Source: Candidatus Lucifugimonas marina (GTDB lineage Bacteria > Chloroflexota > Dehalococcoidia > Lucifugimonadales > Lucifugimonadaceae). Taken from it: 64,000 bases of DNA. Within the stretch, counting starts at the first letter, position 1. Each line of letters starts with the position of its first letter. Under the pieces are notes generated by a model. That model saw only the letters and a list, made by a program, of their open reading frames with translations, was not told the DNA's origin and made no database searches. The stretch covers positions 62,001-126,000 of the forward strand of contig CP046147.1 of assembly GCA_029593915.1 (NCBI GenBank), written 5' to 3'. Of the stretch, positions 1-8,165 are shown piece after piece. Position numbers and translations under genes: made by a program.

Positions 1-81
1 CTTTTTGAGCAGGTCTTCGTCTCGTCGGGCGTGATCGCCACGGTCGAATGGGTTTCCGGCAAAGATGTGGGTGTACGACAA
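1..81 (-). CDS. nudC: NAD+ diphosphatase (NudC-like), N-terminal fragment at window edge
   Basis: On the minus strand the first 81 bases encode about 27 residues that run off the left edge. They include YTHIFAGNPFDRG and HARRDEDLL, which resemble the N-terminal segment of Nudix NAD(+) pyrophosphatases (the FAGNPLDR-type motif). Those enzymes hydrolyse NAD(H) to NMN(H) and AMP. The start used here is TTG at 81-79; no ATG fits in frame just upstream. Only the N-terminus is visible, so the Nudix box cannot be checked and the assignment rests on one short motif. Confidence 0.5.
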   Translation of the reverse strand, partial: MSYTHIFAGNPFDRGDHARRDEDLLKK

Positions 82-194
82 GTTTTTGTTCTCTTTTTAC
101 TTTGGTAAGTATGGTTTGCGTTCGCAGCCCGCCACTGTATCAGTGCACAAGAGCAACGTCAGAGTAAGCGTAAACATCTTTCAACAGATGTCTT

Positions 195-295
195 TCTGAA
201 CTTGATTCAGAATCGTATTCATACGTCGACATCGCTCGATTTATCCTTCGATAGCCAGGTGCTTCTCTCCAATGTGATTCTGAATCTAGTTCAGA
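195..295. repeat. Inverted repeat pair in the nudC/DUF1761 intergenic region
   Basis: Two 20-base arms at 195-214 and 276-295 are reverse complements with one mismatch. One arm reads TCTGAACTTGATTCAGAATC. They could form a hairpin with a ~61-base loop and belong to the style of palindromic intergenic repeats seen elsewhere in the window. The rest of 82-439 shows no convincing coding sequence; the long minus-strand frame there has no recognisable protein features. Confidence 0.6.
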
Positions 296-439
296 GTGAC
301 AGCGGGGAGATTCGTTTCTAGTGCGCCGAAATTCGTCAATGTTGTACCGTTTTGTTGCTGAAAGTGGCGTATTAGATCGTCGAAAATCAAAAACACGATC
401 AAGCGGATGCAGATTAACGCACCAGCAGGGAGGGCTGTC

Positions 440-862
440 ATGGGGTTTGAATGGGATTTCGGAAACGTTGAGTGGATAGGCGTTATCGTCGCGATTATCG
501 CCAACATGGCGTTCGGCATGATTTGGTACAACAAACGGGCTATGGGAACGATGTGGATGGAAGATGTAGGGATGAACGAGGAGAAGATTCGAGAAGGCAA
601 TCTCCCGCTTATCTACATCTCGATGATCGTACTGCTCGTCATCACGAACATATTTATCGCTCTTGCTGTGATGAATATCGGCGGTGGGCTCGAAGAAGGT
701 CTTGTAGTTGGAGCCGTACTCGGATTCGGAATCGCGGCTACGAACGCAATTCCGCACTATTCGTTCGCTCAGCAGCCATGGCGATTGGCGATATTGAACG
801 CTGTGAACACTGGAGTGGCTATCACCCTAAGCGGAGCGATTATCGGAGCGTTCGCAGAGTAA
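440..862 (+). CDS. DUF1761 family integral membrane protein
   Basis: A 140-residue hydrophobic protein matching the DUF1761 pattern: an N-terminal membrane helix with GMIWYN after it (MAFGMIWYNKRAMG), then three further membrane segments. The last helices contain NAIPHYSFAQQ. DUF1761 proteins are small, four-helix inner-membrane proteins of unknown function. The frame is open from an ATG at 407, but the ATG at 440 is preceded at the right distance by a strong Shine-Dalgarno (AGGGAGGG), so 440 is chosen. The gene stands alone; its neighbours give no functional hint. Confidence 0.8.
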   Translation: MGFEWDFGNVEWIGVIVAIIANMAFGMIWYNKRAMGTMWMEDVGMNEEKIREGNLPLIYISMIVLLVITNIFIALAVMNIGGGLEEGLVVGAVLGFGIAATNAIPHYSFAQQPWRLAILNAVNTGVAITLSGAIIGAFAE

Positions 863-889
863 GGATTTTCATCCGGACTGCCAACGATT

Positions 890-1075
890 GACTTCCCGAG
901 GCCGCCGAGGGATTTGGTGTGGGGGCGCGTAAATTTGCGACCTGCGGTCGACCCTTCGACGGGGCTCAGGATGATGTTGTTCGATAGCTGCGGGGTTGAA
1001 CGATCGTGGCGCGTGGGCGATAGATGCTGAACCCGTTCGGCGTTGCTCAGGGCAGGCATGAATTCAGCATGACAG
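890..1075. repeat. Composite palindromic intergenic repeats
   Basis: The gap 863-1163 has no gene. It holds GACTTCCCGAGGCCGCCGAG at 890-909, a sequence that recurs near 10023 and 12464. It also has the segments CCCTTCGACGGGGCTCAGG (around 951) and CAGGGCAGGCATGAATTCAG (around 1048). These are of the type found as dispersed short palindromes in many genomes. A terminator follows at 1104-1135. Confidence 0.65.
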
Positions 1076-1103
1076 CCTCGGTTGTGTTTTAGGTTGCTCA
1101 AAT

Positions 1104-1135
1104 AAAAAGGGGTAGGCAAATACCGACCCCTTTTT
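1104..1135 (-). terminator. Rho-independent terminator of the TrpB-like gene
   Basis: Stem AAAAAGGGGTAGG / CCGACCCCTTTTT with a six-base loop. It has a T-run on both strands, so it may work in both directions. It sits 28 bases beyond the stop of the minus-strand TrpB-like gene. Confidence 0.8.
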
Positions 1136-1163
1136 AATTTCTATTCAACTTTTCGTCGAAAAA

Positions 1164-2532
1164 CTAGCCGATCTGCGGAACTGACTTCATCGCTTCTGCG
1201 ATTGCTTCTGATGGCAATGCGTAATCGACCATGTCGCCTGAGAAGTAGTTGTCGTACGCCGAGAGGTCTAAGTGACCGTGGCCACAGAGGTGGAACAGGA
1301 TGTTCTTCTCTTCACCGGTCTCTTTCGCCTCAAGCGCTTCGTCGATGGCTGCTTTCAGGGCGTGAGTTGGCTCTGGGGCAGGAATGATTCCCTCGGTGCT
1401 TGCAAACAGAATAGCTGCCTCGAAGCAGGCGTTCTGGTGGTACGCCTTCGCTTCGTATACGCCTGCGTCGAACAGAGCGCTAACGAGAGGAGCCATGCCG
1501 TGGTAGCGAAGGCCGCCAGCGTGAATTGGGTTCGGCACGAACGTGTGACCCAGTGTGTGCATCTTGAACAACGGGGTTGTTCCGATAGCGTCACCAAAGT
1601 CATAAGTAAATTCACCTTTTGTGAGCGAAGGCGAAGCCTCTGGCTCAACAGCAATGAATCGTGTGTTCGTCTTGCCCGCCAGCTTGTCGGCAATGAACGG
1701 GAACGAGATACCAGCGAGGTTCGATCCACCACCGGCACAGCCAATCACAACGTCAGGATATGCGTCTGCCATTTCCATCTGCAGAATAGCTTCCTGTCCG
1801 ATCACGGTCTGGTGCATTAGAACTTGGTTTAGAACCGATCCGAGCGAGTACTTTGTATCGTCGTTCTGGGCAGCCACTTCGACCGCTTCCGAGATTGCAA
1901 TACCGAGTGGAACCCGGTGAATTTGGATCTTCAGCCAAAATGCTTCGACCTGCTTCGGTTTCATTACTTGGGCTAGCGGTTACTGTTCCGCCAAACGTCT
2001 GCATCATCGATTTGCGGTAGGGCTTCTGGTTGTAGCTTGCGCTAACCATGTAGACCTTAGCTTCGAGTCCGAACTGCTGACATGCGTACGACAGTGCGCT
2101 GCCCCACTGACCTGCGCCGGTTTCAGTAACGATTCGTTTCGTGCCTTCGATCTTGTTGTAGTACGCCTGCGCTACTGCCGTGTTGGGCTTATGGCTTCCA
2201 ACTGGGCTTACACCTTCGTACTTGAAGAAGATTTTCGCAGGTGTACCAAGTGCTTTTTCGAGTCCAGTGGCGCGAATGAGAGGAGTTGGGCGCCACATTC
2301 GGTACATTTCTCGAACCGGCTCTGGAATGTCGATCCATCGGTCCTGGCTTACTTCCTGCATGATCAGTTCAGTAGGAAATAGCGGTCCGAGATCGGCGGG
2401 TCCAGCTGGCTCTAGTGTTCCGGGATGAAGTGGTGGTGAAAGCGGAGTCGGCAGATCGGCGCTAACGTTGTACCACTGCTTTGGGATGTCGTTCTCAGAG
2501 AGCAGGAACTTTTTTTGTTTCTGGTCAACCAC
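1164..2532 (-). pseudogene. TrpB-like PLP-dependent enzyme (TrpB2 type), frameshifted
   Basis: The two pieces together make a ~455-residue PLP-dependent tryptophan-synthase-beta-like protein of the TrpB2 group, the usual full length for that family. The N-terminal piece has the PLP-lysine motif [13 protein letters not shown] and [15 protein letters not shown]. The C-terminal piece has the phosphate-binding run [12 protein letters not shown] and the closing [14 protein letters not shown]. TrpB2 makes tryptophan from indole and serine. The reading frame changes at about 1908: ...EDPNSPGS is followed, one base out of frame, by [10 protein letters not shown], so one extra base is present. Start is GTG at 2532 with GGAG upstream. 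Either the gene is broken or the base is an assembly error; the protein shows no other decay, which favours a recent event or an error. Confidence 0.8.
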
Positions 2533-2687
2533 TTCATTCTCCGATCGCTTATTGGTGCGCTGAGCTGAATTGATTCGAGTCGATTCGCTAGGTGCGCGAG
2601 TAAAACTGCTCGGAAGTTTATGTCCAACACGCTTCAGGCGATGTGAAATCGTCGTGAGAGATGGTGATAGGGCGCTCCATTTGTGAG

Positions 2688-3152
2688 CTAATCAGAAGTA
2701 ATTGGTTCTGAGTTTCGCTCTGCACCGCTGACGAATACGTACGGGCCAATGCAGCGATCGAGAAATTCAGCTGAGGCTACTTCCTCCCAAAAAGTAAATT
2801 CACCCCCCGATGTGCTTACTCGTTCGCCTATCTTCCACACTGTTGGTGAGTCTGGGTTGCCAAAATCCAGATCAACTATGTGAAGCTCGTCGCCAACACG
2901 CTCGATTTTAAACACGTCTTTCTGCCAGATTATTGCTTTGCTTGGTGCGTCAGAGTTTTCATCATCTGCGAATCTTAGGCAGCTTTCGCGCTCCACAAGT
3001 ATGCCGCCGACAGCTGCCATGATTCGCGTGTTTACTGGTCTGACTGACGTCTTCTGATCCGTGTCGACAGAGCTACAACCCGCATAAGCGAGAATTAAGG
3101 TCATCATCAGAAGCCAGGCCCAAACACTACGGTTCGGCTTAGTTCGTCTCAA
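2688..3152 (-). CDS. Putative lipoprotein, unknown function
   Basis: A 154-residue protein with a basic N-terminus, a hydrophobic stretch [16 protein letters not shown] and a likely lipidated cysteine near residue 26. It is therefore probably an envelope lipoprotein. The start is TTG at 3152 with AGGAG 10 bases upstream; no ATG is available. The mature part is short, mixed-charge and not recognised. It ends within 50 bases of the DehI-like gene's stop region but on its own transcript start. Confidence 0.6.
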   Translation of the reverse strand: MRRTKPNRSVWAWLLMMTLILAYAGCSSVDTDQKTSVRPVNTRIMAAVGGILVERESCLRFADDENSDAPSKAIIWQKDVFKIERVGDELHIVDLDFGNPDSPTVWKIGERVSTSGGEFTFWEEVASAEFLDRCIGPYVFVSGAERNSEPITSD

Positions 3153-3195
3153 TATAAATGGCTCCTATTCAGCGTTTTTTTGCAATTAGTCGGTG

Positions 3196-4029
3196 CTACC
3201 TAACTCCACTCAGCCAGCGGGTTATTGCAGTGCCGATATTCACTACTCTGGCTACGTTGAACGGTCCGTCGACGTAGTGCGCGACGGTCGACCTCGCGTC
3301 GTCGGACATCTCTTGGAAGTGGCTTTCGTCTCGAAGATGCGCCATACGGGCACCTTCTTCGAGAGCGATACCGATCACGCTCTGCGCGCCCAAGGCAATT
3401 GCTCCTGCGGATTGAGCGGTTTCCAATCGAGATTGCATCAGTTCGAGCATGCTAGGCCAGTAGGCGAGATGTCGATAGATGGTGGCAAGTCCCGGATTCG
3501 GTTCATTCGTGCCGTACATGTTCACGCTCAGTACAAGCTCCCAAACTGGATCAGCAATCTCTTCTCGAGGAAGTAGACGTGGAATATCTCCGATTGAGTC
3601 TGTCGAAAGGACTTTCGGATAGTCGATGGGTGGTTCTTCGGGAGTTGATACCAGTGCCGTTTGTGTGAGGAAGTTCAAACTGTTTGAGCGAGTGTAAGCG
3701 GCAATAATCGATCTGATGTGATGCAGGTCGTCTGCCCTAATATCGGCTTTTTCTAGTTCGCTTTGGGTCAATGGTTCCAGCTCTGGAAACGTGCCGTCTG
3801 ATCTGAGTCGCTCCAGGGCTGCTTCAGGTTGGCCAGTGAGGTACATCGGCTTTATCGCCGCCCAGGTCGAAGCAAGATCTGATTCAGATTCCGCGAGAAT
3901 CCGCCAAATTGAAGTCAGCATCGGGATTTCCATCAGATGCCGTATGTCGGCGAAAATTTTGGCTATCTCACCCGTGGCAGCTTCTTCGGCGAGAGCCGTA
4001 ACAGTGTCATGTTTTTTGCCACTGGCCAC
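3196..4029 (-). CDS. DehI-like (2-haloacid dehalogenase I / AhpD-fold) family protein
   Basis: A 277-residue helical protein. The stretch VTALAEEAATGEIAKIFADI followed by an IPMLTSIWRILAE-type segment resembles the internally repeated DehI family, whose founding member hydrolyses 2-haloacids without stereoselectivity. The start is GTG at 4029, overlapping the TAG stop of the upstream dehydratase gene by one base (TAGTG), so translation is probably coupled; the frame extends to 4086 but that part lies inside the upstream gene. Pairing with a sugar/hydroxy-acid dehydratase suggests work on 2-substituted acids, but the substrate cannot be read from sequence. Catalytic residues were not verified. 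Confidence 0.55.
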   Translation of the reverse strand: MASGKKHDTVTALAEEAATGEIAKIFADIRHLMEIPMLTSIWRILAESESDLASTWAAIKPMYLTGQPEAALERLRSDGTFPELEPLTQSELEKADIRADDLHHIRSIIAAYTRSNSLNFLTQTALVSTPEEPPIDYPKVLSTDSIGDIPRLLPREEIADPVWELVLSVNMYGTNEPNPGLATIYRHLAYWPSMLELMQSRLETAQSAGAIALGAQSVIGIALEEGARMAHLRDESHFQEMSDDARSTVAHYVDGPFNVARVVNIGTAITRWLSGVR

Positions 4030-5246
4030 TAATTTTTGTCTTCCGTCGCCCAAGCACCAGTCGCTTCGTTCGCGTTGTTCCACCATCCGGGCTGAGCCTC
4101 TGGCGAATCAACGTCGATTGCGTACTCTTCCATCGCTTCTGGAATGAGTTCAATGCCTAGCCCGGGCTTGCCGTTAGGGAATATCGAGCCGTCTCGAACA
4201 TCGAACATCGGTGTGATGATCTTTTCGAAGGTCTCGAACCATGTGTGGAGGCATTCTTCCCGATATAGGTTTGGAATTGCGATAGAAGCCTGGAACGATG
4301 CTGCGATTGCTACTGGGCCAAGTGCATCGTGTGGACTGACATTGATGTACTGCGTCTCAGCCATCGATGCGATCCGACGGATTTCGCTGATTCCGCCACA
4401 CCATGCGATGTCGGGCATGATGAAATCTACGAGTCGATCACGCAGAATCTCGTCGTAATCCCAACGAGTGAAATGTCGTTCTCCGACACACAGAGGCACG
4501 TTTGTGTTCTCTCGAATTTGGCGAAGTGAATTGTGGTTTTCGACGTGAGTCGGCTCTTCGAACCAAACTAGATCGATGTGCTCGATAGCGTTGGCGGCTT
4601 TGATCGCCGATGCGACGTCCATTCGGGCATGAGCGTCGACAAGAATTTCGTACTCTGATCCGACGGTCTCTCGCAGTGCTTCCATCCATTCGACAGCCTC
4701 GGCGATTGCTTTTGGCTCCATTCGTTCGACCATGTTTGCGCCGTAGAACGTTTCGCCCATGGTGCGTCGACTCGGGAATGGATCGGTTTTGATCGCCTTG
4801 TATCCGGCTGCCATCGTGAGACGTGCTTCTTCTTGCATCACTTCGATGCCCTGACCCGCGCTCAGATCACGAACGTGAGTGTAGAGCGGGACACTTTCTC
4901 TAACGGCACCGCCGAGTAGATCGTAGATAGGTGCTCCAAGTACCTTGCCCTTGATGTCCCATAAAGCGATGTCGATTGCGCTGATGAGATGAGAAATGTA
5001 GCCGCGACCGTTGAGATCGGAATTCACATGGAAGATTCGCTGCCAGATTTCTTCGATGTTTTTGGGATCGGAACCGACAACCAACGGCTTGATCGCTTCG
5101 AGTCCTCGAACGAGATGGCTGTTCACGGCGTAATCGGTACATTCACCGAGTCCGGTCACGCCTTCATCGGTTTCTACTTCGACGAATAACCAGGCTAGCC
5201 CCGGAATTGGCATAACAACGTGGGATTTAATGTCGGTGATTTTCAT
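4029..5246 (-). CDS. Enolase-superfamily sugar-acid dehydratase (mandelate racemase-like)
   Basis: A 405-residue enolase-superfamily enzyme. The N-terminal capping domain is about residues 1-115 and the barrel follows. Metal ligands are visible as Asp204 with His206 (ILVDAHARM), Glu230 (WFEEP) and Glu256 (CVGERH). The general base/acid His306 lies in NVSPHDALG. The DxH pairing at the first ligand is typical of acid-sugar dehydratases such as galactonate dehydratase, so abstraction of a proton next to a carboxylate and loss of water to give a 2-keto-3-deoxy acid is likely. The exact substrate is open. Starts at ATG 5246; it is coupled to the DehI-like gene downstream. OtsAB ends 8 bases upstream, so the three may share a transcript. 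Confidence 0.85.
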   Translation of the reverse strand: MKITDIKSHVVMPIPGLAWLFVEVETDEGVTGLGECTDYAVNSHLVRGLEAIKPLVVGSDPKNIEEIWQRIFHVNSDLNGRGYISHLISAIDIALWDIKGKVLGAPIYDLLGGAVRESVPLYTHVRDLSAGQGIEVMQEEARLTMAAGYKAIKTDPFPSRRTMGETFYGANMVERMEPKAIAEAVEWMEALRETVGSEYEILVDAHARMDVASAIKAANAIEHIDLVWFEEPTHVENHNSLRQIRENTNVPLCVGERHFTRWDYDEILRDRLVDFIMPDIAWCGGISEIRRIASMAETQYINVSPHDALGPVAIAASFQASIAIPNLYREECLHTWFETFEKIITPMFDVRDGSIFPNGKPGLGIELIPEAMEEYAIDVDSPEAQPGWWNNANEATGAWATEDKN

Positions 5247-5253
5247 AGTGTAA

Positions 5254-7443
5254 TTAGCTCCGAGCGTTTATCAGATGGGTAAGTAATCGTCTGACTGATG
5301 CGGGTGAGTGTAGTGATGACGCTGCGAGAGAACCGCCGGGTCCGACATGAACAGTGAAACCCTCTGATCCGATGGCTTCAAATAAATCTTCGTCGGTGCG
5401 GTCATCGCCGATAGCGAGAACGAAATCGTAGGGTCCACGAAGTTCTTCGACGTTTTTGAACGCTCGACCCTTGTCGACACCGTACTGCCTGATTTCTACG
5501 ATCTTTGAACCGGTCAAAATCTCGATGGGTGCGCCGGCGAGTGTATTTTCTAGATGCGTAGTCAGATCGAGCGCCTGAAATTCTCCGATATCGGCTTCGG
5601 CTTCTCGGTAGTGCCAAACGAGCCCCGAAGATTTCTTTTCGATCTGAACTCCAGGAGTTCGGGACTTATAGTCTTCCAAAATCGGCATTGCTTCGGCCTG
5701 CCACGAAAGATCGGGCTCATCGCCAGTTCGCTGCCAGTCGGTATCGCCTTTGTACTTGATCCACGAACCGTGTTCGGCGATAAGCGTTACATCAACCCCT
5801 TCGAACCAATCTCCGATGGTTTGACGGTCTCTGCCTGTATTTATGAATACGTCAGCGTCTTTGAGCGAACTCAACCCGCTTACAATGCTACGAATTTCGT
5901 CTGTTGGTTTCGCCTCGTCGTGCCGAACGGTGAATTCGCGTAGTGTTCCGTCGTAGTCGAGCATGATCATCGGCTTTTCTGCAGATGCGAATAGACCGGA
6001 AAGGCTATCGGCTAGCGTTGCCGAAGCCAGCATCGGCGGAGTGGCCGGAATTTCGTTCTTGGGTGAACCTAGCGACCTTATGAACCTGCGCACCCAGTTG
6101 TGAACGTCGTTTTCGACAACTCGACGGTGCATCGGTGCCATTCGTTCGTTTCGTTCGCCGAAACTCATATCGAGCGCACGTTCGATCTGTGCAGCCGACC
6201 CGTCAATGTCCCACGGATTTATTCGAAGAGCTTCGCCGAGTTCTGTTGCAGCCCCCGCGAACTCGCTGAGGACCAATACGCCGGCACCATCGTCTCGAAC
6301 GGCTACGTATTCCTTCGCGACAAGGTTCAGACCGTCTCGAATGGGCGAAACTAGAGCGACGTCGGCGAGTCGATATAAAGCCCCAAGCTCTGCTGGAGAT
6401 ACCGTGCCATATATGTATTGAATCGGTGTTTTACCAGATCGACCGTAGAGGCCGTTAATCTCGCCAACCAGTCGTTCAACTTCAGATTTTTGATCTCGAT
6501 AGCTGCCGATTGCCTCGCGAGAGGGCACGGCTACTTGGATCAGCACTGCTCCTTCTCGCCAACGTGGTTCGCGATCCAACAGTGACTTGTACGCTTCCAG
6601 CTTGTTTGGAAGTCCTTTGGTGTAGTCGAGTCGATCTACGCCAAGAATCACCTGCGCATCGCCAATAGATCGCTTGTACCGAGTGAGAATTTGCTCTGCC
6701 TCGTCGGAGTAGGCGGCGTTTCGTTGGCTATCTACGTCGATTCCCAGCGGGTGAGCCTCGATTCGCACACCACGTCCTGAAAGATTCACCACACCCTGTC
6801 GAGCTTCGAGTCCGAGCACGCGCCGGAACGATCGTGAGAGGTGATCGGCGTACTCGAAAGTGTGAACACCGATTAGGTCGGCACCGAGCAGACCACGAAG
6901 CAGCTCTTCTCGTTGCGGCATCACTCGAAGTACTTCTGATGATGGGAACGGGATGTGTAGGAAGAAGCCTATTCGAGCGCTGGGCAGTTTTTCACGCAGC
7001 ATGCTCGGGACGAGCATCAGTTGGTAGTCGTGAATCCAGATCGTGTCGTCATCTTTAGCGTGTTCGAGGATTTTTTCAGCGAATCGCTCGTTTACGCGTT
7101 TGTAAGCGGCAAATGCCTGCGGATCGAACTCGCAGTACTCGAGCAGATAGTGAAAAAGCGGCCAGATGGCACCGTTCGAAAAGCCCTCGTAGTAGCCATC
7201 GTATTCGTCCGGCGGGATTGCGACCGGGTCGAGCCGCATATCTTCGAGAAGCTTCGCCGCGTTGTCGTCAGGGTCGGTTCCCGGATAGCCGATCCAGATG
7301 CCATCGCCATTCAAATGGAGCGGGTCGAGCCCGGCGACCAAGCCGCCAGAACTGCGACTAACGGATTGACCCACAGCAGGGTCTGCAGCATCGTCGTGAA
7401 TTGTGACCGGCAGGCGGTTCGAAACGAGGATCAATCGACCCAT
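5254..7443 (-). CDS. otsAB: Fused trehalose-6-phosphate synthase/phosphatase (OtsA-OtsB)
   Basis: A 729-residue two-domain protein. Residues 1 to about 460 are a GT20 glycosyltransferase: SNRLPVTI at the N-terminus, VWIHDYQLMLVP-type HDYQ motif, GVDRLDYTKG, and DGLNLVAKEY near the domain end. From about residue 490 to the end is a HAD-type trehalose phosphatase with the nucleophile motif LDYDGTLRE and the late GDDRTDEDLF motif. Together they would turn UDP-glucose (or a similar donor) and glucose-6-phosphate into trehalose, an osmolyte, in the cytosol. Fusion of the two activities is known in eukaryotes and in some bacteria. A GH15 gene that may degrade trehalose lies 0.7 kb away on the other strand. 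ATG start at 7443. Confidence 0.93.
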   Translation of the reverse strand: MGRLILVSNRLPVTIHDDAADPAVGQSVSRSSGGLVAGLDPLHLNGDGIWIGYPGTDPDDNAAKLLEDMRLDPVAIPPDEYDGYYEGFSNGAIWPLFHYLLEYCEFDPQAFAAYKRVNERFAEKILEHAKDDDTIWIHDYQLMLVPSMLREKLPSARIGFFLHIPFPSSEVLRVMPQREELLRGLLGADLIGVHTFEYADHLSRSFRRVLGLEARQGVVNLSGRGVRIEAHPLGIDVDSQRNAAYSDEAEQILTRYKRSIGDAQVILGVDRLDYTKGLPNKLEAYKSLLDREPRWREGAVLIQVAVPSREAIGSYRDQKSEVERLVGEINGLYGRSGKTPIQYIYGTVSPAELGALYRLADVALVSPIRDGLNLVAKEYVAVRDDGAGVLVLSEFAGAATELGEALRINPWDIDGSAAQIERALDMSFGERNERMAPMHRRVVENDVHNWVRRFIRSLGSPKNEIPATPPMLASATLADSLSGLFASAEKPMIMLDYDGTLREFTVRHDEAKPTDEIRSIVSGLSSLKDADVFINTGRDRQTIGDWFEGVDVTLIAEHGSWIKYKGDTDWQRTGDEPDLSWQAEAMPILEDYKSRTPGVQIEKKSSGLVWHYREAEADIGEFQALDLTTHLENTLAGAPIEILTGSKIVEIRQYGVDKGRAFKNVEELRGPYDFVLAIGDDRTDEDLFEAIGSEGFTVHVGPGGSLAASSLHSPASVRRLLTHLINARS

Positions 7444-7543
7444 GTGGTACTCCGCTTCATCTCGAATTGAACTTAGATTCGAATTCGTTCGGAGCGTACC
7501 ACAGCGAAGTTCTTCACCGACCGTGAATCGGGTAATCGGCAGA

Positions 7544-8026
7544 CTAATCTAGTCCGTATTCGCTTCTTATTTCAGCTGGAATCAAGCCGGCATCGAACGA
7601 TGGCTCGTCGATCAACTTGAGTTCACGACAAAGGTGCCACTCTCGATCATCGATAGGCAAAGGCGAATATCCGTCGTTGCCGGTCGGATTGGGAATGAAT
7701 TCAAGTAACCAGCACACTCGACGGTGCCCCTGCGAATCTTCGTTCTTTTCGTTCTCACCAAACGGAGATTTTTTCTCAAGCACGTAGTAGACGCTCGTGT
7801 CATCCCGGTGATCGATGTTCTCGATAGTCACCCAGGAACCCTCTTCAACAGAACTGCACGCGCTAGCAATCAAAGCGAATATCGGCAGCAGAACGATGGC
7901 TAATGTTCGTTGTAGTCTGCGAGTTGTGAGGTGGGAAGAAATAGCGGTACTTCCTGTGGTATTGATGTGTTTGACGAGTTCGCTCAAATGGATGACCGGA
8001 GCGTAATCCCGAAAATCGTCAGGCAA
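7544..8026 (-). CDS. Putative lipoprotein, unknown function
   Basis: Up to 160 residues. A hydrophobic segment LAIVLLPIFALIASAC ends in a lipobox-like cysteine near residue 57, so the mature protein would be about 100 residues and anchored outside the cytoplasmic membrane. The stretch before the signal peptide is long for a lipoprotein; a later start (for example in the VKHINTTG region) is likely but no clear Shine-Dalgarno picks it. The mature part has two cysteines (RVCWLL, WHLCREL) that could form a disulfide. No family recognised. It is divergent from the GH15 gene. Confidence 0.5.
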   Translation of the reverse strand: MPDDFRDYAPVIHLSELVKHINTTGSTAISSHLTTRRLQRTLAIVLLPIFALIASACSSVEEGSWVTIENIDHRDDTSVYYVLEKKSPFGENEKNEDSQGHRRVCWLLEFIPNPTGNDGYSPLPIDDREWHLCRELKLIDEPSFDAGLIPAEIRSEYGLD

Positions 8027-8165
8027 ATGCCTTATTTACGCCATTTTCGGAATGGGGTCGCCAGAGTGTTGCCAACTGTAATAGGCCCAAGCAAACTCGT
8101 TTGATAGGAATATTTCTTTAGGGGGCTGCGCCGTTTTTCGGAGTCCATAAAAATAACGAGTTGGG

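Noticed and set aside
140..757. Long minus-strand frame of 205 codons opposite the DUF1761 gene
   Set aside because: It has no family features, is rich in Arg/His/Ser as shadow frames are, and covers a well-supported membrane protein gene on the other strand.
1905..1912. Programmed frameshift in the TrpB-like gene
   Set aside because: There is no slippery heptamer or downstream stimulatory structure that I can see, and the family is not known to use frameshifting.
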